DNA from: Nostoc sphaeroides
GTDB taxonomy: Bacteria; Cyanobacteriota; Cyanobacteriia; Cyanobacteriales; Nostocaceae
NCBI RefSeq assembly: GCF_003443655.1
Contig: NZ_CP031941.1
Span: forward strand, 1,979,501-2,043,500
Length of the DNA stretch: 64,000 nt
Direction of reading: 5' to 3'
Below the pieces are notes generated by a model. It had not been told where the DNA came from and searched no databases. It saw only the letters and a program-made list of their open reading frames with translations. The first letter of the stretch is position 1. Each line of letters starts with the position of its first letter. Position numbers and translations under genes: made by a program. Positions 47,353 to 56,570 of this stretch are shown here, in pieces.

Positions 47353-48486
47353 ATGAATCCTATCAAAATTTTAATAGTTGAAGATGAGCAGTTAGTTGCT
47401 GACGACCTGAGAGAAACTCTAGAATACTTGGGGTATAATGTCTCTGCTCTAGTTGCATCAGGAGAAGAAGCTATTTTAATAGCAGAAAATTTGCAGCCTG
47501 ACTTAGTACTAATGGACATCAGGCTAAAGGGCGAAATGGATGGAATAGAAGCCTCTTTGGAAATCCAGTCTCGCTTGAATTTGCCTGTAGTTTACTTAAC
47601 TGCTAATGCTGATCGAGCGACACTAGAGCGAGCTAAGATTTCCCAACCTTTTGGTTATATTTTAAAACCATTTGATGAAAGAATACTAGCTACCACAATT
47701 GAGATTGCTCTTTCCCGACACCAAGCAGAGATTGGAGTTAAGAAAGCGTTGGTTGCTGCCAAAACTAATCAGCAAATTGCTGAGTCCAAAAGCCAGATAA
47801 AATCTCAGCACTTTTACATGGCAGCACATGAATTTCGTAATCGTTTGACCACAATTCAGCTTAGTACTGAAATGTTGAAAGCCTATGGCGATCGGATGTC
47901 AGAGCAAAGAAAACAAAATCATATCAACGGCATTGATTCTGCCACGCATAGCTTAACAAATCTTTTAGAGAATATACTCACACTAGGCAGATCCGAATCT
48001 AACAGTTTTGTATTTAACCCCATACCAATAGATGTGGTAACTTTCTGTGCAGAAATAGCCGAATCTTTACGGTTGACACTTAAAGATAAGTATAAAGTTA
48101 GCTTTTTTGCAGATGCCGAAAGTTGTATTGTCTATTTAGATGAACAGTTACTATGGCATTTACTAAATAACTTACTTTCCAACGCAGTAAAGTACTCTTC
48201 AAAAGGTAGTACAGTCTCGTTATCGCTAACTTGCGAAGAGAATAGTGTGTGTTTTCAAGTAACAGACCAAGGAATAGGGATTCCAGCAGAATCTCAAGCT
48301 AAACTATTTGAACCTTTTCAACGTGCTAGCAATGTTGGCACAATTCCAGGTTCAGGATTAGGGCTAGCAATTGTTAAGCGATGTGTAGATATGCACAAAG
48401 GTACAATACACCTAGATAGTACACTAGGTAAAGGAACAAGTTTTGTAGTTAGACTTCCATTGAAAGTAGATTCTGTATCTGTTTAA
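47353..48486 (+). CDS. Hybrid REC-histidine kinase
   Basis: A 377-residue cytoplasmic protein with the receiver at the N-terminus: ILIVEDEQLVADDLRETLEY, LVLMDIRLKGEMDG, VYLTANAD, GYILKPFD. It is followed by a HisKA domain (FYMAAHEFRNRLTTIQLS, phospho-His in AHEF) and a HATPase (LLNNLLSNAVKYSSKG, DQGIGIPAESQ, PGSGLGLAIVKR). There is no membrane or sensory domain, so input comes through phosphorylation of its receiver or from partners, a design common in cyanobacteria. Operon with the response regulator upstream. Confidence 0.93.
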   Translation: MNPIKILIVEDEQLVADDLRETLEYLGYNVSALVASGEEAILIAENLQPDLVLMDIRLKGEMDGIEASLEIQSRLNLPVVYLTANADRATLERAKISQPFGYILKPFDERILATTIEIALSRHQAEIGVKKALVAAKTNQQIAESKSQIKSQHFYMAAHEFRNRLTTIQLSTEMLKAYGDRMSEQRKQNHINGIDSATHSLTNLLENILTLGRSESNSFVFNPIPIDVVTFCAEIAESLRLTLKDKYKVSFFADAESCIVYLDEQLLWHLLNNLLSNAVKYSSKGSTVSLSLTCEENSVCFQVTDQGIGIPAESQAKLFEPFQRASNVGTIPGSGLGLAIVKRCVDMHKGTIHLDSTLGKGTSFVVRLPLKVDSVSV

Positions 48487-49119
48487 TTATGACTCCCGGT
48501 TCGCTCATTTTTTTGGGAGATAGAAAAAAGCCTACTCAGGAGGTAAGGATTCAGGTCAAGAGGTTCATACGACCGAACATCAAAACTAAAAGCCTTGCAC
48601 ACAGTTAGTGCCTAGGCATTGATCTTTATCCTTTTATAAGAGGATTATAATTTATTATTTGCTAGCAGATTATTTGCATTATAACGATTGGTTAGTTTTC
48701 TATTAATTTATTTGAAAGCAAATAAATAAAACGTAAGGATTGGCGTACTAATTAAATTAGAATATTTCCGGCAATTTTTACTATTAACTAAAACATTTAT
48801 GTCCCAAAAATATTTCAAACTTACGGGCGATCGCCTGCATCATCCAACCTCTAAGCTACAGCCGCGCAGGGTTAATAACACTGAGTACTAAAAGTCTATC
48901 TTTGATGAGTTTTATAAATATTTACACTAAACCTGATTGCTTTTTTTTCCCTAAAGTGAATATCAAGTTTGACAACTTGTCTTTTGACAGCGATCGCAAC
49001 TTCACGTAAAGTGCCCCACTAGAGGAGTGCTGAGTACTAAGCAAAGAATTTATTATTACTTCTTCAAAATCTTTATTCTGACACTCAGGACTCATGACTC
49101 AGAACTCAGGGCTTTTTTT
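48487..49119. other. Intergenic region
   Basis: About 630 bp. 49082-49111 carries copies of the heptamer-like GACTCAGAACTCAGG repeat just before the next start. Otherwise AT-rich with no supported feature. Confidence 0.5.
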
Positions 49120-50391
49120 ATGGTAGATTTGTTGCTGATTGCGATCGTGGGGTTCCTGGGGAGTTTTGGGCATTGCTTTGGGATGTGTGGCCCTTTAACA
49201 ATGGCGTTTTCCCTATCTCATCAGCCGAAAACAGCACCAACAGCCTCTTTAGGACGCACATCAACCTTAGAAAAGTCCGACACTTGGCAACAGCAATTAA
49301 AATTTCATATCCTGCTAAACCTGGGGCGGATGTTAAGCTATGCTCTAGTCGGTGCTGGCATTGGGGCGCTAGGTTCGGTATTGCTGCAAGGTGGACAGCT
49401 AGCCGGTGTTGGTAGCGACTTCCGGCGCTGGATGGCAATTCTAACTGGTGTAATGCTGATTTGGTTTGGCTTAGGACATGTAAAACCCGATTTACTGCCG
49501 CGCATCCCCGTGTTACACCCCTTGTTACAAGGTAGTTTACACGATCGCCTCAGCAGAGGAATGGTTAAGCTTTCCTTAAAAACCAAATGGTGGACACCAA
49601 TGCTTTTGGGAATGACTTGGGGTTTAATGCCCTGTGGTTTCCTGTATGCTGCCCAAATTAAAGCTGCTGAAACTGGCAATTTATGGATGGGTGGGGCAAC
49701 TATGCTGGCTTTTGGCTTGGGAACTCTACCTACAATGCTAGGTGTAGGCGTTTCCACATCGTTGGTAAGTAAAGACAGGCGCAGTCAGTTGTTTCGATTA
49801 GGCGGTTGGGTGACACTCACCATTGGCGTGATTACGTTGCTGCGGACTGGTGACACAATGGTAGATTACACCGGACATGCCGCCTTAATTTGCTTAATCT
49901 TGGCTTTAATTGCACGTCCTATTAGTGGCTTGTGGGCATCACCACTGCGTTACCGCCGGGGCTTGGGGGTAGGATCTTTTGTGCTTTCTGTGGTTCACAC
50001 CGCCCACATGATGGAACACTCATTGCAATGGAAATTTGCTGCCTTTTCTTTCCTGCCGCCAGAATTTCAGTGGGGTATGGCTGCGGGTGCTGTAGCATTG
50101 GTATTAATGTCCCCCGCCGCTTTTACGAGTTGGGAATCGTTGCAGAAATCTTTGGGCAAGCGTTGGCGACAGATTCATCTATTGGGTGTGCCAGCCTTGC
50201 TCTTGAGTGCCATTCATGCTGTGTTGATTGGTTCCCATTACCTGGGTTCCTCGCAATCAACTTGGGGAAATAAATTAGCAGTAGTACTGATGGGAATTAT
50301 TACCCTCGGTGTCTTGATGGTGCGATCGCGCTTTTTTTGGTCAAAGTTAGCCGTAGAAAAGTTTTATGTCCCCCCAATCAAATCGCGGTAA
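49120..50391 (+). CDS. SafE/DsbD-like membrane protein with histidine-rich C-terminal membrane half
   Basis: About 423 residues from ATG 49120 (MVDLLLIAIVGFLGSFG); earlier in-frame starts lie in repeat sequence. The N-terminal half matches the sulfite-exporter TauE/SafE (UreH/DsbD-like) family: FLGSFGHCFGMCGPLTMAFS and a second repeat with TWGLMPCGFLYAAQ. The C-terminal half has histidines spaced on two helices (VVHTAHMMEH and WRQIHLLGVPALLLSAIHAV), reminiscent of ferric-reductase-like heme membrane domains. Likely thiol, metal or electron transfer across the membrane. It overlaps the next gene by 26 bases. Confidence 0.8.
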   Translation: MVDLLLIAIVGFLGSFGHCFGMCGPLTMAFSLSHQPKTAPTASLGRTSTLEKSDTWQQQLKFHILLNLGRMLSYALVGAGIGALGSVLLQGGQLAGVGSDFRRWMAILTGVMLIWFGLGHVKPDLLPRIPVLHPLLQGSLHDRLSRGMVKLSLKTKWWTPMLLGMTWGLMPCGFLYAAQIKAAETGNLWMGGATMLAFGLGTLPTMLGVGVSTSLVSKDRRSQLFRLGGWVTLTIGVITLLRTGDTMVDYTGHAALICLILALIARPISGLWASPLRYRRGLGVGSFVLSVVHTAHMMEHSLQWKFAAFSFLPPEFQWGMAAGAVALVLMSPAAFTSWESLQKSLGKRWRQIHLLGVPALLLSAIHAVLIGSHYLGSSQSTWGNKLAVVLMGIITLGVLMVRSRFFWSKLAVEKFYVPPIKSR

Positions 50392-51061
50392 ATCATCTTT
50401 ATTTTCTGGCTCCATCCCAACAAGCCAAAAACAGAGGCTTTACCCGCTCAAAGGCATTTCCTGGAATCAAGGAACAATAAAGTATTTATTATTCCTGAGT
50501 TGCTTAGTTATACCAATAACTAATATTTACCCTGCTTTTGCTCATAAAGTGGAGATATCTGGAGATGTCGGCGGCACCCTTCACATTGAACCAAATGATA
50601 ATCCTCGTGCTGGAGAACCAAGCCAAGCCTGGTTTGCGCTTACCCGCAGAGGTGGAAGGGTGATTCCCCTGTCACAGTGCAATTGTCAGTTGGCTATTTA
50701 TGCCCAACCTTATGCAGCCGGAGAGCCACCCCTGTTAGAACCACAGTTAGAACCTGTGGCAGCTGAACGTTATCAAGGCATTCCAGGTGCGGAAGTTGTC
50801 TTTCCCAAGCCAGGTATTTATCAGTTGCAACTAAATGGTAAACCAGTTTCTGGGGCAAGATTCAAACCCTTTGAGTTCAAATTTGAAGTTACTGTGGCAG
50901 GTGGATCTACACAGAATACACAAAATCTACGAGATGTCAACGGTAATTTAGGAGAGGGTGAATCTCAGCAATTACCAATCTGGGCGATCGCACTTCCAAT
51001 CCTCGGATTTATCGGCATCTTAGTTGTCGTACTGCGAAGTATGAGAGGGAGTGGGGAGTAG
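50366..51061 (+). CDS. Exported, membrane-anchored protein, partner of the SafE-like protein
   Basis: A 231-residue protein. After a 38-residue polar leader comes a signal segment (YLLFLSCLVIPITNIYPAFA), then a beta-rich extracytoplasmic domain (HKVEISGDVGGTLHIEPNDN, with SQCNCQL) and a C-terminal membrane anchor (IWAIALPILGFIGILVVVL). The N-terminal His after AFA and the CNC motif could bind copper or iron (inference). It starts inside the preceding gene, so the two are coupled. I do not recognise the family with certainty; it resembles small copper-handling or YtkA-like domains. Confidence 0.75.
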   Translation: MSPQSNRGKSSLFSGSIPTSQKQRLYPLKGISWNQGTIKYLLFLSCLVIPITNIYPAFAHKVEISGDVGGTLHIEPNDNPRAGEPSQAWFALTRRGGRVIPLSQCNCQLAIYAQPYAAGEPPLLEPQLEPVAAERYQGIPGAEVVFPKPGIYQLQLNGKPVSGARFKPFEFKFEVTVAGGSTQNTQNLRDVNGNLGEGESQQLPIWAIALPILGFIGILVVVLRSMRGSGE

Positions 51062-51147
51062 TTAGGAGTTAGGAGTGAGGAGTTGAGAGTTATGAATTCA
51101 AGACTTAACAATTTTAGATTTTGAATCGAAGGAAAAATCTAAAATTT

Positions 51148-51236
51148 CCAAACTCCAAACTCCAAACTCCAAACTCCAAACTCCAAACTCCAAACTCCAA
51201 ACTCCAAACTCCAAACTCCAAACTCCAAACTCCTAA
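51148..51236. repeat. Heptamer tandem repeat, about 12 copies of CCAAACT
   Basis: Perfect 7-base repeats directly after the galE stop codon side. One of several heptamer arrays in this window. Confidence 0.9.
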
Positions 51237-51239
51237 CTT

Positions 51240-52238
51240 TTATTTATGTCGCTTCTGATGCCACTGCCACGCATGAGCGACAATATCTTCGATGGATGGA
51301 TACTGAGGTTTCCAGCCTAAAATTGTTCTGGCTTTCTCGCTGGCGCCAATGAGAATTGGAGGATCACCAGGACGGCGATCGCGTTCTTGTACTGGTATAG
51401 AAACTCCTGTCACCTGTTCGGTAGCTGCAATTACTTCTCTGACAGAGAAACCGCTACCATTACCCAAATTGAAAACTTCGCTATCGTTACCTTTTAATAA
51501 ATATTCCAATCCCAAAATATGGGCATCAGCTAAGTCGTTAACATGAATATAATCACGAATACAAGTACCATCGGGCGTAGGGTAATCAGTGCCGAAAATT
51601 GAGATGGATTCTCGTTTACCTAAAGCTGTCATCAACACCAAGGGAATCAAATGGGTTTCTGGGTTGTGATCCTCACCCAGCAAGCCACTGGGATTAGCAC
51701 CAGCAGCATTAAAATAGCGGAAACGCACTGATTTAAAACCGTAAGCAACATCAAAATCAGAAAGAATCCGCTCTACCATTAGCTTTGTAGCGCCATAAGG
51801 ATTAATCGGATTTTGGGGATGATTTTCTGGAATGGGTACAAATTCCGGTACACCGTAGGTGGCACAGGTAGAAGAAAAGACAAATTTCTTCACAGATGCC
51901 GTCAGCATCGCTTCTAAGAGGGTTAAAGTACCAACAACGTTATTGCGGTAATATTTAGCCGGATCAGTCACCGATTCTCCTACGTAGGCATAAGCAGAAA
52001 AGTGCATCACAGCAGCAATATCGCGGGTTTTAAATAGGTGATCTAGCAAGGCGCGATCGCCTGTATCCCCTACTATCAGTTCTACCTGTAAAACCTTTTC
52101 TACCAGGTCACGATGCCCATAGACTAGATTATCAAGTATGACAACGTTATAACCCGCTTGCTTCAAAGCAAGCACCGCGTGAGAACCAATATATCCAGCT
52201 CCCCCCGTTACCAAAATGCTAGGCTTTCCAGGCGACAT
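51240..52238 (-). CDS. galE: UDP-glucose 4-epimerase
   Basis: A 332-residue extended short-chain dehydrogenase. It interconverts UDP-glucose and UDP-galactose with bound NAD in the cytoplasm, feeding polysaccharide and galactolipid synthesis. NAD site TGGAGYIGSHAVLALKQAG, catalytic FSSTCATYG and YGATK (Tyr and Lys), RYFNAAGANPSGLLGEDHNP typical of GalE, and the C-terminal RRPGDPPILIG. Full length, monocistronic. Confidence 0.95.
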   Translation of the reverse strand: MSPGKPSILVTGGAGYIGSHAVLALKQAGYNVVILDNLVYGHRDLVEKVLQVELIVGDTGDRALLDHLFKTRDIAAVMHFSAYAYVGESVTDPAKYYRNNVVGTLTLLEAMLTASVKKFVFSSTCATYGVPEFVPIPENHPQNPINPYGATKLMVERILSDFDVAYGFKSVRFRYFNAAGANPSGLLGEDHNPETHLIPLVLMTALGKRESISIFGTDYPTPDGTCIRDYIHVNDLADAHILGLEYLLKGNDSEVFNLGNGSGFSVREVIAATEQVTGVSIPVQERDRRPGDPPILIGASEKARTILGWKPQYPSIEDIVAHAWQWHQKRHK

Positions 52239-52651
52239 AGTTTTTCCTTTTTAGTGGATTACTCAATTAATTTAGTTTACCGGTACCATATTACTCTTCT
52301 GGAAAAATATAAATAATAGACGCAGTGTCAAAAAATTGCACTAAAATCACTACGACGGTAGTCATTGGGTGTGAGGTTTGAGGTATTTTAAGTCAAACAG
52401 TGCGATTACAATTTGGCAATAAAATAAATCCATTTCCCGAAACCTCTAGGTTGACCCTTACGGGTGACGCTCCTAGCGTCGCTAAAGCTAAGAAGTCGCT
52501 AGTTGTTTTATGCAGGGAAACCATGCACGACAGTTCCTCTTGGGGAGCCACTTGTTCTCTGAACAAGATAAGTGGCGTGGAAATCCCAAGCAAAGTGGAC
52601 TGTCTTACCACCACATTGGCTCACTGCACCAGAAAATTTGAGAGTTAATCT
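52239..52651. other. Intergenic region
   Basis: About 410 bp. 52450-52490 has the dispersed TTACGGGTGACGCTCCTAGC repeat. The two short overlapping frames here read through this repeat and are not credible genes. Confidence 0.5.
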
Positions 52652-53305
52652 ATGTTTCTATTGTTAAGCCGAGTACTGCTGTGGCTGCTGATTGGCACTA
52701 TCGTATATTCTCTGTTCCAGCGATTTTATCCCTCTGGAACTTTTGTCGGGCGATTAATCCTAGTCGTTATCTTGGTAATCGTAGCCCTATCATTTCTTAA
52801 CCCCAGTGAACCTGCTGTGGCGTCTTTGTGGAGGATGCTGTCTTTTCCACTCAAGCCACTAGGAGCCTCTGTTTTACTGATGATTCTTGCAGCTCAGAAA
52901 ATCAAAGGAGGCGGAATAGAAAAACCAGGAGGATACTTGATCGGTTGGGCACTGACAATTTTGCTGTTATCAAGTACACCAGCAGTTGCCTATTTCCTTT
53001 ATCGGGCACCTCTAGCAATGACAGGTGAAACCTATGTAGCAACTGCTACACCAACATCTGGCACACTAGTGGCATTAGGGCAACAAAGCACCGCAGCGAA
53101 CATCTCAGATGTGACGGGGGATGGCATTCTTTCTTATAATTTGAGAGTACCTCCCTACCTATTACAAGGAAATCTTCAAGATATTCGTACACGCGGTTTA
53201 CGACTTGAAGACTTTGTACCGAATTCGGAAACGTTGCAATTGACAACAAGAACTTGGGAAAGTTATCTCGTTGAAATTTACAGGTTCATGCGTGTTCAGC
53301 GGTAA
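52652..53305 (+). CDS. Membrane protein with C-terminal soluble domain, possibly a shortened YdcF-like protein
   Basis: A 217-residue protein. It has four hydrophobic segments (LLSRVLLWLLIGTIVYSLF, LILVVILVIVALSFL, GASVLLMILAAQKI, LIGWALTILLLSSTPAVAYF) followed by about 90 soluble residues. The membrane part and the LVALGQQST junction recall ElyC/SanA/YdcF-family proteins of cyanobacteria, but their conserved domain is not visible, so it may be a divergent or truncated member. The identification is weak. Confidence 0.6.
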   Translation: MFLLLSRVLLWLLIGTIVYSLFQRFYPSGTFVGRLILVVILVIVALSFLNPSEPAVASLWRMLSFPLKPLGASVLLMILAAQKIKGGGIEKPGGYLIGWALTILLLSSTPAVAYFLYRAPLAMTGETYVATATPTSGTLVALGQQSTAANISDVTGDGILSYNLRVPPYLLQGNLQDIRTRGLRLEDFVPNSETLQLTTRTWESYLVEIYRFMRVQR

Positions 53306-53560
53306 TAAAGTAAAAAAATAAATACTAAAAAGACCGCAATGCCATGCTTTAGTAACGCGACCCGAAATTCAGAGTTACGAATTTGCAAGGGTTTCATTCA
53401 ACTAAAGATTGGGGATTGGGAAAATTTAAATCGGGATTCAGACCCCATTCTTTCCCAATCCCCAGTTCCCACTCACTAGTCCCCAGTCCCCAATCCCCTA
53501 CATAGCTGTCTTCTTGGACTAGCAGTTAATCTAGGATGATAAAGTTGCAAAATTGCTTTA

Positions 53561-55312
53561 ATGGCAAAATCTCGACGAATCACTAAACTCACTGCTTACC
53601 TACGTCCCCATTGGCGCGAGGCGTCTTTAGGCATTCTCGCTTTGTTGTCTGTCAATGCACTGGGCGTTTATATCCCCTTGTTGATTCGTGCTGGTGTTGA
53701 CAAACTCTCCACAACCTTCGTCTTGAGCCAAATACTACATGACGTAGTAATCATTGTCTTACTCAGTTCGGCGATGTGGCTAATGCGGATGGCATCCCGT
53801 ATTTGGCTATTTGGGGTGGGGCGACAGGTAGAATTTGACCTGAAACAAAGGATTTTTGAACACTTACTCAAGCTGGAGCCGGCTTATTTTGCCAGTAATA
53901 CTGCTGGCGATTTGATTAATCGGGCTACCAGTGATGTGGACAATATCAAGCGGTTATTGGGTTTTGCAGTTTTAAGTTTGGCAAATACCGTGTTTGCCTA
54001 CGCCCTGACACTGCCAGTAATGCTGGCGATTAGTGTGGATATCACACTAGCCTCCCTGGCAGTGTACCCTTTTATGCTCTTGTTAGTGAGTATGTTTAGC
54101 GATCGCTTACGCAAGCAACAAGCAGCAGTCCAAGAGCAACTCTCTGACATCAGCGAACTTATCCAAGAGGATATCAGTGGCATTGCCTTAATTAAAATCT
54201 ATGCCCAAGAAGCAAACGAGCGTCGAGCCTTCGCCAAGAAAAATCAGCAGCTATTGACTGCTAACTTGGAACTGGCAAAACTCCGAAATACACTGTTTCC
54301 GCTAATTGGTGGGCTAGCTAATGTCAGTTCACTGGTAATCATCTGGCTAGGGGCGGCGCGGATGTCTTCTGGGACGCTTCAGGTTGGCGATTTTTTAGTC
54401 CTGTTAATTTATGTAGAGCGTCTAGTTTTCCCCACAGCCCTTTTAGGATTCACAATTACGGCCTACCAACGGGGTGAAGTTAGTATCGATAGGCTTGAAT
54501 CTATTCTCTCTGTCACACCGAAAATTCAAGACACAGCCGATGCCATACATCTACCAGTGGCTGAACTTAAAGGGGAAGTGACAGCTAAAAATCTCACCTA
54601 TACTTACCCTGGTTCCACTACTCCAGCCCTAAAAAATGTTAACTTTACTATTGCTCCGGGAGAAACCGTAGCCATTGTTGGGGCAATTGGTGCGGGAAAA
54701 TCTACTTTAGCCAATGCTTTACCGCGCTTGTTGGATATTGAAACAGGACAATTGTTTTTAGATGGGGTGGATATTACTAAGATAGCGTTGGCAGATTTAC
54801 GAGGTGCGATCGCCTACGTTCCTCAAGATAGTTTTCTATTTAGTACTACAATCAAAAATAATATCCGCTACGGTGATCCACTTAGTGAACAAGAGCAGAT
54901 AGAATCTGTCGCTAAACTTGCCCAAATTCAATCAGAAATTGACAATTTTCCCCAGCAATATGAAACTATTGTTGGTGAACGCGGTATTACTCTTTCTGGC
55001 GGTCAACGACAACGTACTGCCTTAGCTAGGGCTATGCTGGTCAATGCTCCAGTCTTAATTTTGGATGATGCCCTCTCTAGTGTGGATAATCAAACAGCCA
55101 CGCAAATCCTCAAAAATCTCTCTGGTGGTACTGTACGCAAAACAGTAATTTTCATTACGCATCAATTATCGGCGGCGGCGGCGGCTGACCGAATTTTTGT
55201 GATGGAAAAGGGAAAAATTGTCGAGACAGGCAATCACTTACAACTTTTGCAACAACAGGGTTTATATAGAACTTTGTGGAGCCAGCATCAAGTTGAGGAA
55301 TTATTGCACTAG
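53561..55312 (+). CDS. ABC exporter, MsbA-like (fused membrane and ATPase domains)
   Basis: A 583-residue half-transporter that would work as a homodimer. Residues 1 to about 320 hold six membrane helices (LGILALLSVNALGVYIPLLI and following; LEPAYFASNTAGDLINRATS is the coupling region). The ATPase has Walker A GAIGAGKST, Q-loop AYVPQDSFLFS, signature LSGGQRQR, Walker B VLILDDALSSVD and H-loop ITHQ. Exports a lipid, peptide or drug; the substrate is undetermined. No accessory protein gene is adjacent. Confidence 0.93.
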   Translation: MAKSRRITKLTAYLRPHWREASLGILALLSVNALGVYIPLLIRAGVDKLSTTFVLSQILHDVVIIVLLSSAMWLMRMASRIWLFGVGRQVEFDLKQRIFEHLLKLEPAYFASNTAGDLINRATSDVDNIKRLLGFAVLSLANTVFAYALTLPVMLAISVDITLASLAVYPFMLLLVSMFSDRLRKQQAAVQEQLSDISELIQEDISGIALIKIYAQEANERRAFAKKNQQLLTANLELAKLRNTLFPLIGGLANVSSLVIIWLGAARMSSGTLQVGDFLVLLIYVERLVFPTALLGFTITAYQRGEVSIDRLESILSVTPKIQDTADAIHLPVAELKGEVTAKNLTYTYPGSTTPALKNVNFTIAPGETVAIVGAIGAGKSTLANALPRLLDIETGQLFLDGVDITKIALADLRGAIAYVPQDSFLFSTTIKNNIRYGDPLSEQEQIESVAKLAQIQSEIDNFPQQYETIVGERGITLSGGQRQRTALARAMLVNAPVLILDDALSSVDNQTATQILKNLSGGTVRKTVIFITHQLSAAAAADRIFVMEKGKIVETGNHLQLLQQQGLYRTLWSQHQVEELLH

Positions 55313-55495
55313 TACCGCAAGGCGGAAGTCACGCATTCAAAAGTAAAAAGTATTATAGTGGTTCCCATTCAGATGCGGTACAGCATTACATCGCAAGGTG
55401 TAGGGGCACGGCAGTGCCGTGCCCTTACGGGTATACCACGTTAGTTTTTTTTGGTATGTGGGTAGTATAAATTACCGGAAAAACTAATTTGGCAG

Positions 55496-56176
55496 ATGGT
55501 AATGTTCAAAACTAAATTATCAAAATCCCATGCTTCGGGGGAATTTTACACCTTGAGGTTAATGCATCGCCATATTGGAGCGATCGCAGTTCTAATTTTA
55601 ATTAGCTTACTGAGTTCATTGAGTGGAATACCAGTTAACCATACCATCTCTAACTCCTGGGAAGGTTTTATCTGGGGATTGGCAGATCCAGTAATTGGCT
55701 TGAATTGTTTAATTGGTATTATTGCTATTGGTTTACTCTCATCTGTATTTGTTCGTGGTGCTGCGATCGCTGGATGTTTTGTCTTAGCAACAGTTTTGGG
55801 CATTGTGATTCATTTATTTCAGCTAAATTTACCAGGCACAGAAATAGCGATCGCCATTTCTACCATCGTTTTTGGTACTATGCTAATGATGCCAAATCAA
55901 CCAAACTTTATAGTACTTACTCTGGTGGGCATCAGTGCTGGTTTATTTCAGGGTTACGCTGATGCCGAATCTATTATTGGGGCAGGAATCATGCCATTAA
56001 TTGCCTATATACTAGGCATAACCTTAACTCTGTTTGCGGTTGCCATGAGTGCGAGAGAAATTGGTAGTGCAATGGGTATGGGAGAAATAAACCGAATTTT
56101 ACCCTGGAAAATTAGCATTACTGGCTTCGCTTTGTGTGCGATCGGCATTGTGTTTTTGAGCAATTCGATAATCTAA
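55496..56176 (+). CDS. HupE/UreJ-like membrane protein lacking the usual histidines
   Basis: A 226-residue protein with six to seven membrane helices. Segment order and glycine pattern (WGLADPVIGLNCLIGIIAIG, GISAGLFQGYADAESIIG) follow the HupE/UreJ family of nickel/cobalt-related permeases. Where that family carries HP..G.DH and HGHAHG the sequence reads ADPVIGLNC and QGYADA, so metal transport is doubtful. Downstream of the ABC exporter with a repeat in between (55400-55430); function uncertain. Confidence 0.7.
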   Translation: MVMFKTKLSKSHASGEFYTLRLMHRHIGAIAVLILISLLSSLSGIPVNHTISNSWEGFIWGLADPVIGLNCLIGIIAIGLLSSVFVRGAAIAGCFVLATVLGIVIHLFQLNLPGTEIAIAISTIVFGTMLMMPNQPNFIVLTLVGISAGLFQGYADAESIIGAGIMPLIAYILGITLTLFAVAMSAREIGSAMGMGEINRILPWKISITGFALCAIGIVFLSNSII

Positions 56177-56215
56177 ATCACATATTTCAATTTAGTGGAA
56201 TACATTCTTTTGTGG

Positions 56216-56245
56216 GGGCGTACAGCTAAGTGTACGCCCCCACTA
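56216..56245. repeat. Palindromic repeat
   Basis: GGGGGCGTACA...TGTACGCCCCC with a short centre, a dispersed hairpin of the type also found after argJ. Possible transcript end for the HupE-like gene. Confidence 0.6.
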
Positions 56246-56297
56246 CGTCTTTAGGCAGAAAATTTTCCACCAAGCAAGTAGCACAGGGTTTTAGTGA

Positions 56298-56447
56298 TTG
56301 ACACTCCCCGACCGTCGCGGACGGGGATTCTTGATTCAACGAGTCCACTTAGATTAGACCCCTTGCGGTATCTAACCCTCCTTGTGGTTCTGTTACTCAA
56401 GGGTTTTCAACGAGTGTTTTTATAAGCTGATGCACCTCTGCGCTAAT
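56298..56447 (-). ncRNA. Orphan IS200/IS605-type right end resembling a TnpB omega RNA
   Basis: Read on the minus strand, this segment shows a helix-rich stretch (AACCCTTGAGTAACAGAACC, GGAGGGTTAGATACCGCAAG, GTGGACTCGTTGAATCAAGA). It ends in the hairpin CCCCGTCCGCGACGGTCGGGG and GAGTGTCAA. This resembles the 3' end of cyanobacterial tnpB elements, where the transposon end doubles as the omega (guide-scaffold) RNA. No tnpB or tnpA frame is present; a MITE occupies the upstream side. Identification rests on memory of such ends, not a search. The sequence after GTGTCAA would be the guide if transcribed. Confidence 0.5.
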
Positions 56448-56547
56448 CTAGTAGTCTGTCAAGAAATAATTGACGGATAGATTAAGAGTAGAGACGGCGA
56501 TTTATCGCGTCTCCCTAACCGTCAAAATGAATTTGACAGACCACTAG
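56448..56547. mobile_element. 100 bp MITE-like element
   Basis: 29 bp imperfect terminal inverted repeats: CTAGTAGTCTGTCAAGAAAT at the left, with its counterpart ATTTGACAGACCACTAG at the right. The interior has a GAGACGGCGATTTATCGCGTCTC hairpin. It adjoins the IS605-like end and lies 24 bases before the next gene. Confidence 0.8.
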
Positions 56548-56570
56548 AGGCTATATCTCAAAAAAGGCTT

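Noticed and set aside
52393..52648. Overlapping 73- and 82-codon frames upstream of the membrane protein
   Set aside because: Opposite-strand shadows through a dispersed repeat; neither has a credible start.
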